The notes under the pieces are model-generated. The model searched no databases and was not told where the DNA came from. It saw only the letters and a list, made by a program, of their open reading frames with translations. A program made the position numbers and the translations under genes. From a virus, in IMG/VR virus record IMGVR_UViG_3300044611_000537, positions 1-28,686 of that record: a stretch of 28,686 bases of DNA. The stretch is one strand, 5' to 3'. Shown one piece after another: positions 1 through 7,362 of this stretch; within the stretch, counting starts at the first letter, position 1, and each line of letters starts with the position of its first letter.

Positions 1-292
1 TGGCGCGAGCGATGGATGGGTCCACCCCTGTGCGCTTCGGAGCCAACTTCTCCGTGACGGTTTCAATCACCTCGACATCCTCTTCGGTCAGCGGTTGCGC
101 CGACTTCAAGGACTCGATGGCTGAGATGAGCCGATCGCCGTCCACGCCCATTCGGGACGCAACTTTGCGAACGGAGGTCAAGCCCAGCGTCGCTGGGTAG
201 GCGGGAGTCTGTCCTGCGGAGAGGACGCTCACCTCGAATAGATTCACTTCGCGCAGCGTGCGCTCGTCCTCGTTCCATTCATCGCCGTTCTT
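1..292. repeat. Left copy of the near-identical terminal overlap
   Basis: This stretch matches 28395-28686 at 286 of 292 bases with no gaps. Differences are at 128, 143, 158, 161, 236 and 239. All lie at third codon positions of the protease gene and all are silent. It marks the closing overlap of a circular map assembled from slightly different relatives. Confidence 0.93.
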
Positions 293-1459
293 TGGGATGG
301 TGAAGCCGAAGGACATTCCCATTGCCAACGCCTCGTGCGTCAACTTGCTAATGACGCCAGCGGCGTCTGGATCGGCTGGGTCAAGGCGAGCCTCAACCTT
401 CAAGCCGCGCTCGTCTTCGGTCAGCGTGAGTCGGCCGCTCGCGGTCGTGGCAAGTGCGCGTGTCTCGTCGTGTCCAAAGAGGAAGGAGACAATCTTCTTG
501 CCGTCAGCAACGCGCGAGAGCGTGCGACGGAAGGCGCCTGGAGCGATGACCTCGGTGAACGGAAGTCCAGCAGACGGTGCGCCAAAGAGCGCGGCGTAGC
601 CAGTGAAGGTCTTCTGACCATCTTCATCTTCTCGAACGGTGAACTCGCCCATCGGAAGAGCGCGCGTCTCAAGTTCTTTCACGTCAAACCTCTCTTCTTC
701 GGTCAGCGGCGCGAGGACGCCATCTGCCCATTCTAGGACGCGATCTGCGCCGTTCTCTGCTGTGGGATCAACGCCCCACAGGTACGCGGCCACCGCGCCT
801 GGTCCTGGGAAGTCGGCATCGTCTGAGTTGCTGTTGCGTGGTACGCCTTCCCAGTCGCCACGGTGTCGCAGAATCCACGCGCGCATCCGCGTCACCTTGT
901 CATCCTCGACTTGTCCAGCGCGCAGTTGTCGCGCCTCTTCAACGGTCTGGTCGGTCAATCCGTCGCCAGCGAAGCCGTTCCGCTCGTAGGTCAGACCCTT
1001 CTCGGCTGCCTCTTGGATGTATTGCGGCACGTCAATCAGGACGCGCATCTCATTGTTGTCGTCTTCGTCCACGGTCAATCCCATCGCCTCGTCTGCTGTG
1101 TAGGCGTCAATGCCCATCCCCTCAGCCGCGTCGCGTGCCTCGGCATCGTTGTCCACGAGGAAGGCGATCTCGTCGCCGTACTCTTCTTGCAACTTGGAAT
1201 ACTTGTATGCCTTGAACGCTTCGTTCACGGCTGGGTTGGACTCGCCAAAGTCCTGAAGATAGATTTGGTCATACGGCACGAGGTTGTCCTCAAGCCATCG
1301 CTCTGTCTCTGCAAGTCGGTCAATGTTGCGAGCCGATACCACAATCACCTCGGCGCCAAAGTCGTTGGCTTGGCTCTTCAGCCAGTCAATGAACGGCTGG
1401 TTCGGCGTGTCGCCTGTCGTAGTAAGCGTGCCGTCAATGTCGGTGATGATGTACGACAT
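1..1459 (-). CDS. HAD phosphatase / linker / HK97-type prohead protease fusion (C-terminus cut by window edge)
   Basis: This capsid maturation protease carries an extra N-terminal enzyme domain. My translation from the ATG at 1459 (ATGA overlap with the portal stop) is open to base 1. Residues 1-120 look like a HAD phosphatase: DIDGTL at 7-12 (D7, D9), VVSARN with S42, lysines at 83-89 and LVDND with D103/D105. Residues about 135-245 form a linker domain (RMRAWILRH, AVAAYLWG) of a kind placed before actinophage head proteases. From about 257 it is a U35-like prohead protease, with the likely catalytic His at FLFGH (H330) and Ser at MSFGF (S383). The last 12 codons and stop lie at 28394-28357, giving 498 aa. 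The protease call is firm; the HAD role is inferred from motifs. Confidence 0.9.
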   Translation of the reverse strand, partial: MSYIITDIDGTLTTTGDTPNQPFIDWLKSQANDFGAEVIVVSARNIDRLAETERWLEDNLVPYDQIYLQDFGESNPAVNEAFKAYKYSKLQEEYGDEIAFLVDNDAEARDAAEGMGIDAYTADEAMGLTVDEDDNNEMRVLIDVPQYIQEAAEKGLTYERNGFAGDGLTDQTVEEARQLRAGQVEDDKVTRMRAWILRHRGDWEGVPRNSNSDDADFPGPGAVAAYLWGVDPTAENGADRVLEWADGVLAPLTEEERFDVKELETRALPMGEFTVREDEDGQKTFTGYAALFGAPSAGLPFTEVIAPGAFRRTLSRVADGKKIVSFLFGHDETRALATTASGRLTLTEDERGLKVEARLDPADPDAAGVISKLTHEALAMGMSFGFTIPKNGDEWNEDERTLREVNLFEVSVLSAGQTPAYPATLGLTSVRKVASRMGVDGDRLISAIESLKSAQPLTEEDVEVIETVTEKLAPKRTGVDPSIARA

Positions 1460-2652
1460 CAGACCTGCTCGTCTTGTCCGAGTGTGCCGATGTTGAGCGG
1501 CTTCCAGTATTCGTTGCCACCGTCAACTGGCGAGCGATCTTCCAATGCGCGAACTTCATTCACCGACAGGAAGCCGTTGTTCAATGCGGTCGAGTAGGCG
1601 TTGTAGCGTTCCTGCGTGGTCGCGCGCAGCAAGCCGTCCAGCGTGAACTTCAAGAAGGTCTGCTCGGCTCCTGGCACGATGCGCTGGAACGATGCCTCAA
1701 GGCGCGCGATCATTGGTCCGAGTCCGAGGCGCAACCATTCAATGCCGATCAACTCGACCGACGCGTAGGAGGTGTTGCCGCCTGGGTACTGAAGCAGATG
1801 GAGCGGCACGCCGTAGATTCGCGCGATGGCTTCCACGCCGTAGTGCATCGTCTCCACGAGTTGCAGGTCGCTGATCTTTGCGCCGAGTTGCAGATAGTCA
1901 GCGCCGCCAGTAAGCACGGCCACTCGCCACGCCTTGTCCACACCACCGTGTCGGCGACCGAAGCCAGTGCGGAGTGCCTCTGCCTGATCCTGCGTCAGTT
2001 CGCCTGGAACCTTGATCAGACCGCCGACGCTTGCGTTGTTCTCGTAAAACTTTGCGCTGAAGATTTGCGTCGCGCTTGCAAGTCCCAGCGTCACCTTGTG
2101 ATGCTCGATCGGTGACAGCCCGCGATGATGCTCGCCAGTGGCGAACAGCGGGATGTGAATGATCTCTGCGGTTGTCAGCGTGATCGCGCCTTCGGTTGTC
2201 TCAATGTGATACATCGGCTCGCCGAACTCGCCGCTCCTGATCTCCACCTTCTGCGGATCAAGGACGCGGGTCTCAATCACATTGTCGGATGAGTCGCGCA
2301 GGCAAAGGATGAAGGCGTTGCCGTCTAGCAGCAGAGAAGTGACGACGCGATGCTTGAACTCAAAGGATGTGAAGTTCGGGTTGTTCGGGATCGGTGTGTC
2401 CATCCATCGCGGACGCGGACGGTAAGGTCGGCGCGTTCCGTCAATGCGGATGTAGGTGTCCCACGGAAGTCCAGCGATAGTGTCGGCGTAGAGTTTGACC
2501 GCGGCGTAGACCGCGCCAATGCTCGTGGCGTTCTCTTGGTTCACTAGCACGCCCGCTGCGCCGCTCTGTGCCTCCTGCGTGACCCACTGGCCGCCGATGA
2601 ATCGTTCCTCTTGTGGCTGTTGGCGTCCGAGGACGCGATCAAGGATTCCCAT
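1459..2652 (-). CDS. HK97-type portal protein
   Basis: The 397-aa product matches the HK97-family portal in length and character. The portal is the dodecameric ring at the unique capsid vertex through which DNA is packaged and to which the tail docks. Family-like stretches include the N-terminus MGILDRVLGR, the AVYAAVKLYADTIAGLPW helix region, GLSPIEH around residue 180, and a C-terminal half ending in a FLSVNEVRALEDRSPVDGG-like segment typical of this family. It starts 8 bases after the large-terminase stop, and its own stop overlaps the next start (ATGA), giving the conserved order TerL-portal-protease-capsid. Confidence 0.93.
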   Translation of the reverse strand: MGILDRVLGRQQPQEERFIGGQWVTQEAQSGAAGVLVNQENATSIGAVYAAVKLYADTIAGLPWDTYIRIDGTRRPYRPRPRWMDTPIPNNPNFTSFEFKHRVVTSLLLDGNAFILCLRDSSDNVIETRVLDPQKVEIRSGEFGEPMYHIETTEGAITLTTAEIIHIPLFATGEHHRGLSPIEHHKVTLGLASATQIFSAKFYENNASVGGLIKVPGELTQDQAEALRTGFGRRHGGVDKAWRVAVLTGGADYLQLGAKISDLQLVETMHYGVEAIARIYGVPLHLLQYPGGNTSYASVELIGIEWLRLGLGPMIARLEASFQRIVPGAEQTFLKFTLDGLLRATTQERYNAYSTALNNGFLSVNEVRALEDRSPVDGGNEYWKPLNIGTLGQDEQV

Positions 2653-2660
2653 TCGTCTCC

Positions 2661-4283
2661 CTACAACTCAATCCACTTGACCTCAGCCTTCGGCTTCGGC
2701 GCTGGTGCGTTGCCTAGTGTACCCGCTCGGCTGTGTGCCATCAACGCAGCGACAAGAAGGTCGATACGCTTCAGGCTGGTCTTGGATTCTTTCTTGACCA
2801 TCAAGCCGTTGCGTGAATAGTACGGCGTGGCATTGCCTGCGTGTCGTGCCAGACTCGGATCGCCGTCGTGCTTCACTCTGCCGTTGACCACGGCATCGTA
2901 GAACGCAGCCGTGGCTGGCACCATCCGCGAAGGCGTCTGAGGGAACTCAACCACTGGCAGCCCCATCTGCTGCCACGCCTCCATCGAGCGCTGCCACCTG
3001 AATGGATCGCAGACGATCTCTCGGACGTTGTGCATCTTGCAGATGTCGAGCATCTTGGCTTCCACCTCCTCTACTGGCACTCGCCACGCGAGTTCTGCGT
3101 CTAGCGGACGCTCCCAGTGTCCGAGGACGAAGAACGCCTTGTCCGCCACGCGGCACGCGACGATGGCAGTGGAGTCGTTGCTGAACGAGCCGTCAAAGCC
3201 GAGGACAATCTCGTCCTCCTTGTTCAGCGCGATCTGGTCATCCTTGCAGGCGTCCCACGTCCCAGTCGGCAAGAATGCGGTCGCACTGCTGACCCATTGG
3301 TTGAGGCGCTTCGTCCTGAACTCTGCCTCTGGTGTGCGCTTCTTGGCTGAGAGCAGGTCGTCAAGCGACAGGATCGCAGGCTCGCTGAGCAGCCCAGGGT
3401 TGGCTTCGCTCCACTTCGTCTCGTCAAGGTAGGCGTCGTCAGCGGCTTCCCACCACGCCATCCCCAGCGTCGGATCGTCGTTCTCTCCAGCGATGCGCCG
3501 CCGCGCCAACTGGTAGAGCGTGTAGGCGATGGAGTCCGAGCCAGTGGAGTCAGTGCGCGGTCCTGCTGTCGTGATGGCCACGAAGAGCGGCGAACGGCGT
3601 GCGCCCATAGACAACGAGAGGACGTCAAAGAGTTCACGAGACGGCCACGCTGCTAACTCGTCGGCAATGACCAACGAGGCGCTCAAGCCCTCCTTCGTGA
3701 ATGCCTCCGAAGACAACGCCTTGTAGATCGTTCCAGTTCCCTTGAACTCCATCGCATCGCGGTAGACCTTGATCTGGGCGCCCAGTTCTGGACTCATCTC
3801 AACGGCTCGGCGTGCGTGGCTCATCACCAACTTCGCCTGATCGCGGTCGGCTGCGGCTGAGTAGATTTCGCCGCCTCGGTCGCCATAGAGTCCGAAGAAG
3901 AGCGGGAGGGTAGAGGCGAGCGCGGTCTTGCCGTTCTTGCGCGCGATGCCAGTCAGGAAGAACCGATGCGTGAAGGTCTCGTCTTCCTTGCGTGCCAGCA
4001 TCCTCCGAAGGAGGCGACGCTGCCAGATTCGGAACTGGAGCGGCTCACCAGAGGCGCCAGCGATTGAGTCTTTGGCAATGGGTACAAGGTCCTCGGCGAA
4101 GTCGGCAACGATGTCGCCCAGGCTGCGGCTGAGGTCAGCCGAAGCGACAGGGGTCAGCCAGCGCGGTGGCCACCCTTCTGTTGCATCCGATCTCGGTACT
4201 TGTCGATCTTGGACTGGCTCTCCACCATTGCGATGCCCAACTTGGCTCGGTCGGCTGGAGTCAGTCCGAGGTGATTCATCCAC
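2661..4283 (-). CDS. terL: Terminase large subunit
   Basis: This is the packaging motor: ATPase plus genome-cutting nuclease. Counting from the ATG at 4283, the Walker A-like motif GIARKNGKT is at about 112-120 and the Walker B SLVIADE at about 203-209. A nuclease-type acidic motif (GFDGS) begins the C-terminal half. The family-typical segment WPPRWLTPV is at 38-46. Length (540 aa) is normal. The start is uncertain: the ATG at 4283 makes a 130-base overlap with the small terminase and has no well-spaced ribosome site, but no ATG, GTG or TTG occurs in frame between it and WPPRWLTPV. The only near-stop alternative is a CTG overlapping the TerS stop (TGGCTGACC). Confidence 0.93.
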   Translation of the reverse strand: MDESPRTDSSRPSQVGHRNGGEPVQDRQVPRSDATEGWPPRWLTPVASADLSRSLGDIVADFAEDLVPIAKDSIAGASGEPLQFRIWQRRLLRRMLARKEDETFTHRFFLTGIARKNGKTALASTLPLFFGLYGDRGGEIYSAAADRDQAKLVMSHARRAVEMSPELGAQIKVYRDAMEFKGTGTIYKALSSEAFTKEGLSASLVIADELAAWPSRELFDVLSLSMGARRSPLFVAITTAGPRTDSTGSDSIAYTLYQLARRRIAGENDDPTLGMAWWEAADDAYLDETKWSEANPGLLSEPAILSLDDLLSAKKRTPEAEFRTKRLNQWVSSATAFLPTGTWDACKDDQIALNKEDEIVLGFDGSFSNDSTAIVACRVADKAFFVLGHWERPLDAELAWRVPVEEVEAKMLDICKMHNVREIVCDPFRWQRSMEAWQQMGLPVVEFPQTPSRMVPATAAFYDAVVNGRVKHDGDPSLARHAGNATPYYSRNGLMVKKESKTSLKRIDLLVAALMAHSRAGTLGNAPAPKPKAEVKWIEL

Positions 4284-4642
4284 TTGCGAATACTCTCCTC
4301 TGCGCTTGTCCTCATCCCCGCCGCTGGGTGAGCGTAAGCATAGCCCTTGTCCGTGTAGAGGACTGGACCATCGGTTGAGAGCCGAGCCTCCAGACCTGCG
4401 AGGAACTCAATGTCCTTGACCAGCATCGTCAGCGCGTCTCGGTCAGAGACGGCGATCCAGGAGCCTGCGTATTCCACGATGCGGTGCCAAGCCTCGGTTG
4501 CGATCGGTCCCAAACCGTCTGGCACGCCCAGTTCGGACGCACGCGGCAGACTATTTTCAAGCCGAACGACAACAGCACGAGACGGCTTCAGCGTCCCGCG
4601 CTTTGCTTTTATTTCGTTCGGAGTCTTGGCTGGTCCTGGCAT
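4154..4642 (-). CDS. terS: Terminase small subunit, P27-like
   Basis: This is the DNA-recognition subunit of the packaging complex. The 162-aa product begins MPGPAKTPNEIKAKRGTLKPSR, a basic Pro/Lys-rich start characteristic of P27-family small terminases, followed by a helical region (LGPIATEAWHRIV, DRDALTMLVKDIEFL) and a C-terminal segment (LGLTPADRAKLGIA). It lies directly before TerL, and an AGGGGG ribosome site sits just before the ATG. A 109-base gene-free gap with palindromes precedes it, a plausible place for the packaging site. Confidence 0.86.
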   Translation of the reverse strand: MPGPAKTPNEIKAKRGTLKPSRAVVVRLENSLPRASELGVPDGLGPIATEAWHRIVEYAGSWIAVSDRDALTMLVKDIEFLAGLEARLSTDGPVLYTDKGYAYAHPAAGMRTSAEESIRKWMNHLGLTPADRAKLGIAMVESQSKIDKYRDRMQQKGGHRAG

Positions 4643-4751
4643 AACGTCCCCCTACCCTAACTCACACCTGCGTGCGTAGCACTCGGCGCTGGGTACCGTA
4701 CCCCCTCGTGAATCTAGATTATTGAACGCCCCCCGCATTGGGACAGGAGTT
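4643..4751 (-). other. Gene-free gap before small terminase; candidate packaging or promoter region
   Basis: These 109 bases are the longest gap in the packaging block. They hold a perfect 10-bp palindrome (AATCTAGATT, 4711-4720), a small inverted repeat (GGGTA-CCG-TACCC, 4691-4703) and C/G runs. No convincing -35/-10 pair was found. A cos or pac site is often beside terS, and an HNH endonuclease gene lies nearby upstream, so this is the best guess for the packaging site, but the sequence alone does not prove it. Confidence 0.35.
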
Positions 4752-5969
4752 CTATTTGTTGCGAGATGCGCGGCGCTGTGCGCGGTTCGGCATCGGTGTT
4801 GCGCTCGGCTTCTTGCGAGCGGTCATCAACTCGATGAGCGGCTTCCAGTCAGCGGCGTAGACCTTCACCTGGTCGTAGCGTTCCATCGCAGCGGAGACCG
4901 CCCCCCTGTCTACCCGCCCTCCCTTCGTCTCTTCGTAAACTTCCTGCAGCGCCGTGGCGATAGCAGGCACGTTCGGGATTGCGAAGAAGGAAGTCTGGAA
5001 CTCATCCCACACGCGCTGCACTGGGACTGCCTTGCAGTGCGGCCCAATCAACTCAGGCTGCGCGCTAAAGTCAGAGACGATCACTGGCGTGCCGCAGGCT
5101 TGGCTCTCCACCGCAGGGATGCCGAAGCCTTCGCCCATCGAGGTGAGCAGTTGCACGTCAGCCGCTGAATACATTTGCGCGATGGCGTCCTGCGGGATGC
5201 CGTTGCGGAAGTGGACTGGATGTGGATAGCGAACGCGCTGTTGGTCAATGCCAAGCGTGCTTACCAAGCGCGGGATGTTCACGCCTTCGCTGTGTCCGTT
5301 CGGCTCCGTGTGGATCATCCAGTAGACGTCAAGTCGGTCGCGCATAAAGGTTGCCATTGAGTCAGCCATCTCACCGAACGCCTTGCGGACTGGGATGCGT
5401 CCACGGTTGGCTGCGTTCGTCACGACGAGGAAGGCGTCCTCTGGAATGCCCATTGCGGTGCGCGCGCCCTTCCCTCGGTCGTAGAAGACAGCGCGGTCAA
5501 TGGCGTGCGGGATGTAGGTCAGTTCCTCTCTTGGGATGCCAGCCTTCAGGAGTCTGTCCTCACCGAAGCGGCTCATTGCGATGACGTGGTGCTTGCCTTC
5601 TAGTGCAAACTTGGTGACGCCAGGTGGCACTGGATCGTGGTCAATCGGTGTCCAGCAGGCGAGGTTCAGTTCCTTGAATGCCTCAACGCCGTTCAGCGGC
5701 CAGAGGTCAAAGAGGATCACGCCGAAGCCTGGCTGATCGCCAACCCACGCTTTGATGTTCTCAGGCGCTGCGTCAAGCGAATAGCGGATCAGTCCCTCTG
5801 GGAAGATCGGATGACCGTGCGCGCAGTTCATCATCACAGCGGCGCCGTGGTTGGCGCTGATTGCAACCTCGTGTCCGTCCTGAACCATCTGGTGAACGAC
5901 CTGCGCGGTCTGCATCCCATAGCCCGAAGGGATGTGACAGGCGTTGGAATACCAAGCGATGCGGCTCAT
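4752..5969 (-). CDS. GT4-like glycosyltransferase
   Basis: This is a 405-aa GT-B-fold glycosyltransferase that would move a sugar from an activated donor to an unknown acceptor. Visible are the N-terminal Rossmann-like start MSRIAWYSNACHIPSGYGMQ, a central HVIAMSRFGEDRLLKAGI segment and the EX7E donor-site motif EGFGIPAVE (E280, E288) followed by ACGTPVIVSD. I chose the ATG at 5969, with AGGAGAGG in front, over an upstream in-frame start at 6026 that would run into the HNH gene. The C-terminus is basic. It could modify phage DNA, the capsid or tail, or the host surface; the acceptor cannot be read from sequence. Confidence 0.87.
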   Translation of the reverse strand: MSRIAWYSNACHIPSGYGMQTAQVVHQMVQDGHEVAISANHGAAVMMNCAHGHPIFPEGLIRYSLDAAPENIKAWVGDQPGFGVILFDLWPLNGVEAFKELNLACWTPIDHDPVPPGVTKFALEGKHHVIAMSRFGEDRLLKAGIPREELTYIPHAIDRAVFYDRGKGARTAMGIPEDAFLVVTNAANRGRIPVRKAFGEMADSMATFMRDRLDVYWMIHTEPNGHSEGVNIPRLVSTLGIDQQRVRYPHPVHFRNGIPQDAIAQMYSAADVQLLTSMGEGFGIPAVESQACGTPVIVSDFSAQPELIGPHCKAVPVQRVWDEFQTSFFAIPNVPAIATALQEVYEETKGGRVDRGAVSAAMERYDQVKVYAADWKPLIELMTARKKPSATPMPNRAQRRASRNK

Positions 5970-5986
5970 TGTCCTCTCCTCTGCTC

Positions 5987-6298
5987 CTACTTGTGCTTGG
6001 TCGCACGACCGTGGCACGTTCTGCATAGTACCCGAAGCCGATGCTCTGGCGCTAGTAGCGGACCGCCCTTGCTGATTGGGTCAAGGTGGTCCACGGTCAG
6101 GTCGCTGGTCTTGCCGCAGACTTCACACCACGGACGCTTGCTCCTGATCTGGCTGCTCAGTTTCTTCCAGGCTGGGTCAAGGTATGGGTTAGGTCTGCCT
6201 TCCTTCCATCGGCTTTGAGCGGCCGCTTGATGCGTCTGGCATCGGTTGCCCACCATCGTGAGCACGCCGCAGTCAAGGCAGGGTCGCTGGAAGGTCAC
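5987..6298 (-). CDS. HNH endonuclease
   Basis: This is a 103-aa HNH-family nuclease. An N-terminal Cys pair (CLDCG, with NRCQTH) precedes the core: WCEVCGK, then TVDHLDPISKGG supplying the catalytic DH, and LCRTCHGR as the final zinc-binding helix. Free-standing HNH proteins encoded near terminase genes commonly support genome cutting during packaging; a homing role is the alternative. Its ATG overlaps the stop of the preceding metalloprotein gene (ATGA), and the glycosyltransferase follows 17 bases later. Confidence 0.88.
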   Translation of the reverse strand: MTFQRPCLDCGVLTMVGNRCQTHQAAAQSRWKEGRPNPYLDPAWKKLSSQIRSKRPWCEVCGKTSDLTVDHLDPISKGGPLLAPEHRLRVLCRTCHGRATKHK

Positions 6299-6708
6299 GC
6301 CTTCGGGAACTCTGGGAGTGGCAGCCCAGGCGCGATGACCTTCGCCAAGTGATCCACCACGCGCTCAGTCGCATCTTCGTAGAGCGGGTCGTATACGGCC
6401 CACGCAATCTTGCCGAACGCTTCCTCCATTGCCTCAACGGTCTGATCGAGTCTGGCTGTCACGATGTGAAGCATCTCGTGGATCAGCACCTCGCGTTGAA
6501 GTTCTGGTGTTTGCTTCCAGAAGTCGTGGCTCACGCGCAGGTCGGCTGTCTCAGCCTGTGCGTGCGGGTTGATGTCAGCCCACGCCTCAAGGTCAGCGGC
6601 GTCACGAGCGACGGTGATCTTCCAGTATGTGACGTTCAGTGCAACCTGCAACTCGGCGACATAGCCTTCCAGCGCGTCGTATTTGTCGGGCTGGTGCTTG
6701 GCTGCCAT
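6295..6708 (-). CDS. HExxH-type metalloprotein
   Basis: This 137-aa protein carries HEMLH at 77-81, the HExxH zinc-metallopeptidase signature, preceded by a helix (LQREVLIHEML) and followed by a helical C-terminus with acidic residues (EEAF, YEDATERVVDHL) that could give a third zinc ligand. The start ATG at 6708 has a close GGAGG; the longer in-frame version to 6777 would run through a hairpin-rich leader. Small phage proteins with this motif are common, and their targets are mostly unknown. It is coupled to the HNH gene by overlap. Confidence 0.7.
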   Translation of the reverse strand: MAAKHQPDKYDALEGYVAELQVALNVTYWKITVARDAADLEAWADINPHAQAETADLRVSHDFWKQTPELQREVLIHEMLHIVTARLDQTVEAMEEAFGKIAWAVYDPLYEDATERVVDHLAKVIAPGLPLPEFPKA

Positions 6709-6721
6709 CCGTCCTCCAGTC

Positions 6722-6784
6722 CTCAAGTTGGTCGCCTGGCGATGGGAGGACTCCACCGCCAGGCTTGAGCCGCGCAAGCGCGGC
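6722..6784 (-). promoter_or_regulatory. Structured intergenic region: nested inverted repeats plus GC hairpin
   Basis: Two structures lie between the methyltransferase stop and the metalloprotein ribosome site. One is a short GC hairpin (GCCGCG, 4-base loop, CGCGGC; 6769-6784). The other is a larger inverted repeat with inner arms GCCTGGCG/CGCCAGGC (6734-6741, 6757-6764) and outer arms CTCAAG/CTTGAG (6722-6727, 6764-6769). There is no U-tract. It could end or attenuate transcription, stabilise the mRNA end, or act as a leader for the downstream gene. Confidence 0.5.
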
Positions 6785-6795
6785 GTCCGCCTATC

Positions 6796-7362
6796 TTACG
6801 GCTTGCGCCACACGGTGACGTAGGACTGCAACACTGGTAGCACGCCGAGGCTGCCCAGCCACGCCAGTACGAAGCGATGCTTCCCCTTCTGGTCGCCCAT
6901 ACAGTCATCCACAGCAATGATGCAGCCTGAACGGAGCCGAGGGTAGACCGACGCCAGTTCAGCGAGGTGGTGGGTCGGCGACTCGATACCGTCGGTGAGG
7001 TCGTATGAATCCAGGTAGAGGAAGTCCAACTGCTCAGGGTTCTGCAGTTGTCGCAGCCCTTGTACCGAGTCAATGCACCGAACGTCTGCCAGCGGCGCAA
7101 CGCTCTTGGCATAGGCGACGGCATTGGAGTCGATGTCAAAGGAGGTGATGCTCCCGCCAGTACGCTCAACGATCCAGTTCCAGACCTGCGTGCTCTGGCC
7201 GTCACCGCACCAGTTGTCCACCTGACGAGCGCAGCCAGTCTCAACGATGTGGACTGGTTCCTGCTTGGCGAGCAAGTAGTAGGCGATCAACTTGAAGCCA
7301 GCCCAGCGGCGATCCTCGCCCACCTTGCTCTTGAACGCGCGGTCAAACTCGGCAAGGCTCAT
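6796..7362 (-). CDS. SAM-dependent methyltransferase-like protein, class I
   Basis: This 188-aa protein has a Rossmann methyltransferase layout. A first strand and glycine turn at VHIVETGCAR is followed by the acidic second strand SFDIDSNAVAYAK, then LDFLYLDSYDL and a late IIAVDDCMGD. This resembles the Methyltransf_24-like group, which often acts on sugars or small molecules rather than DNA; no DNA-methylase DPPY or NPPF motif is seen. The ATG at 7362 overlaps the upstream stop (ATGA); a GTG at 7392 lacks a ribosome site. With the glycosyltransferase nearby, a glycan-tailoring role is possible but unproven. Confidence 0.72.
   Translation of the reverse strand: MSLAEFDRAFKSKVGEDRRWAGFKLIAYYLLAKQEPVHIVETGCARQVDNWCGDGQSTQVWNWIVERTGGSITSFDIDSNAVAYAKSVAPLADVRCIDSVQGLRQLQNPEQLDFLYLDSYDLTDGIESPTHHLAELASVYPRLRSGCIIAVDDCMGDQKGKHRFVLAWLGSLGVLPVLQSYVTVWRKP

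Noticed and set aside
1-292. Phage-type direct terminal repeat
   Set aside because: The copies differ at six silent sites and cut through a gene, which fits an assembly overlap of relatives better than a physical repeat.
863-1597. Plus-strand open frame of 244 codons
   Set aside because: It is antisense to the protease fusion and portal, has no ribosome site, and its translation shows no family pattern; it comes from GC-rich codon bias.
4722-6218. Plus-strand frames across the glycosyltransferase region
   Set aside because: They are reverse shadows of well-supported minus-strand genes and show no motif or start signal.
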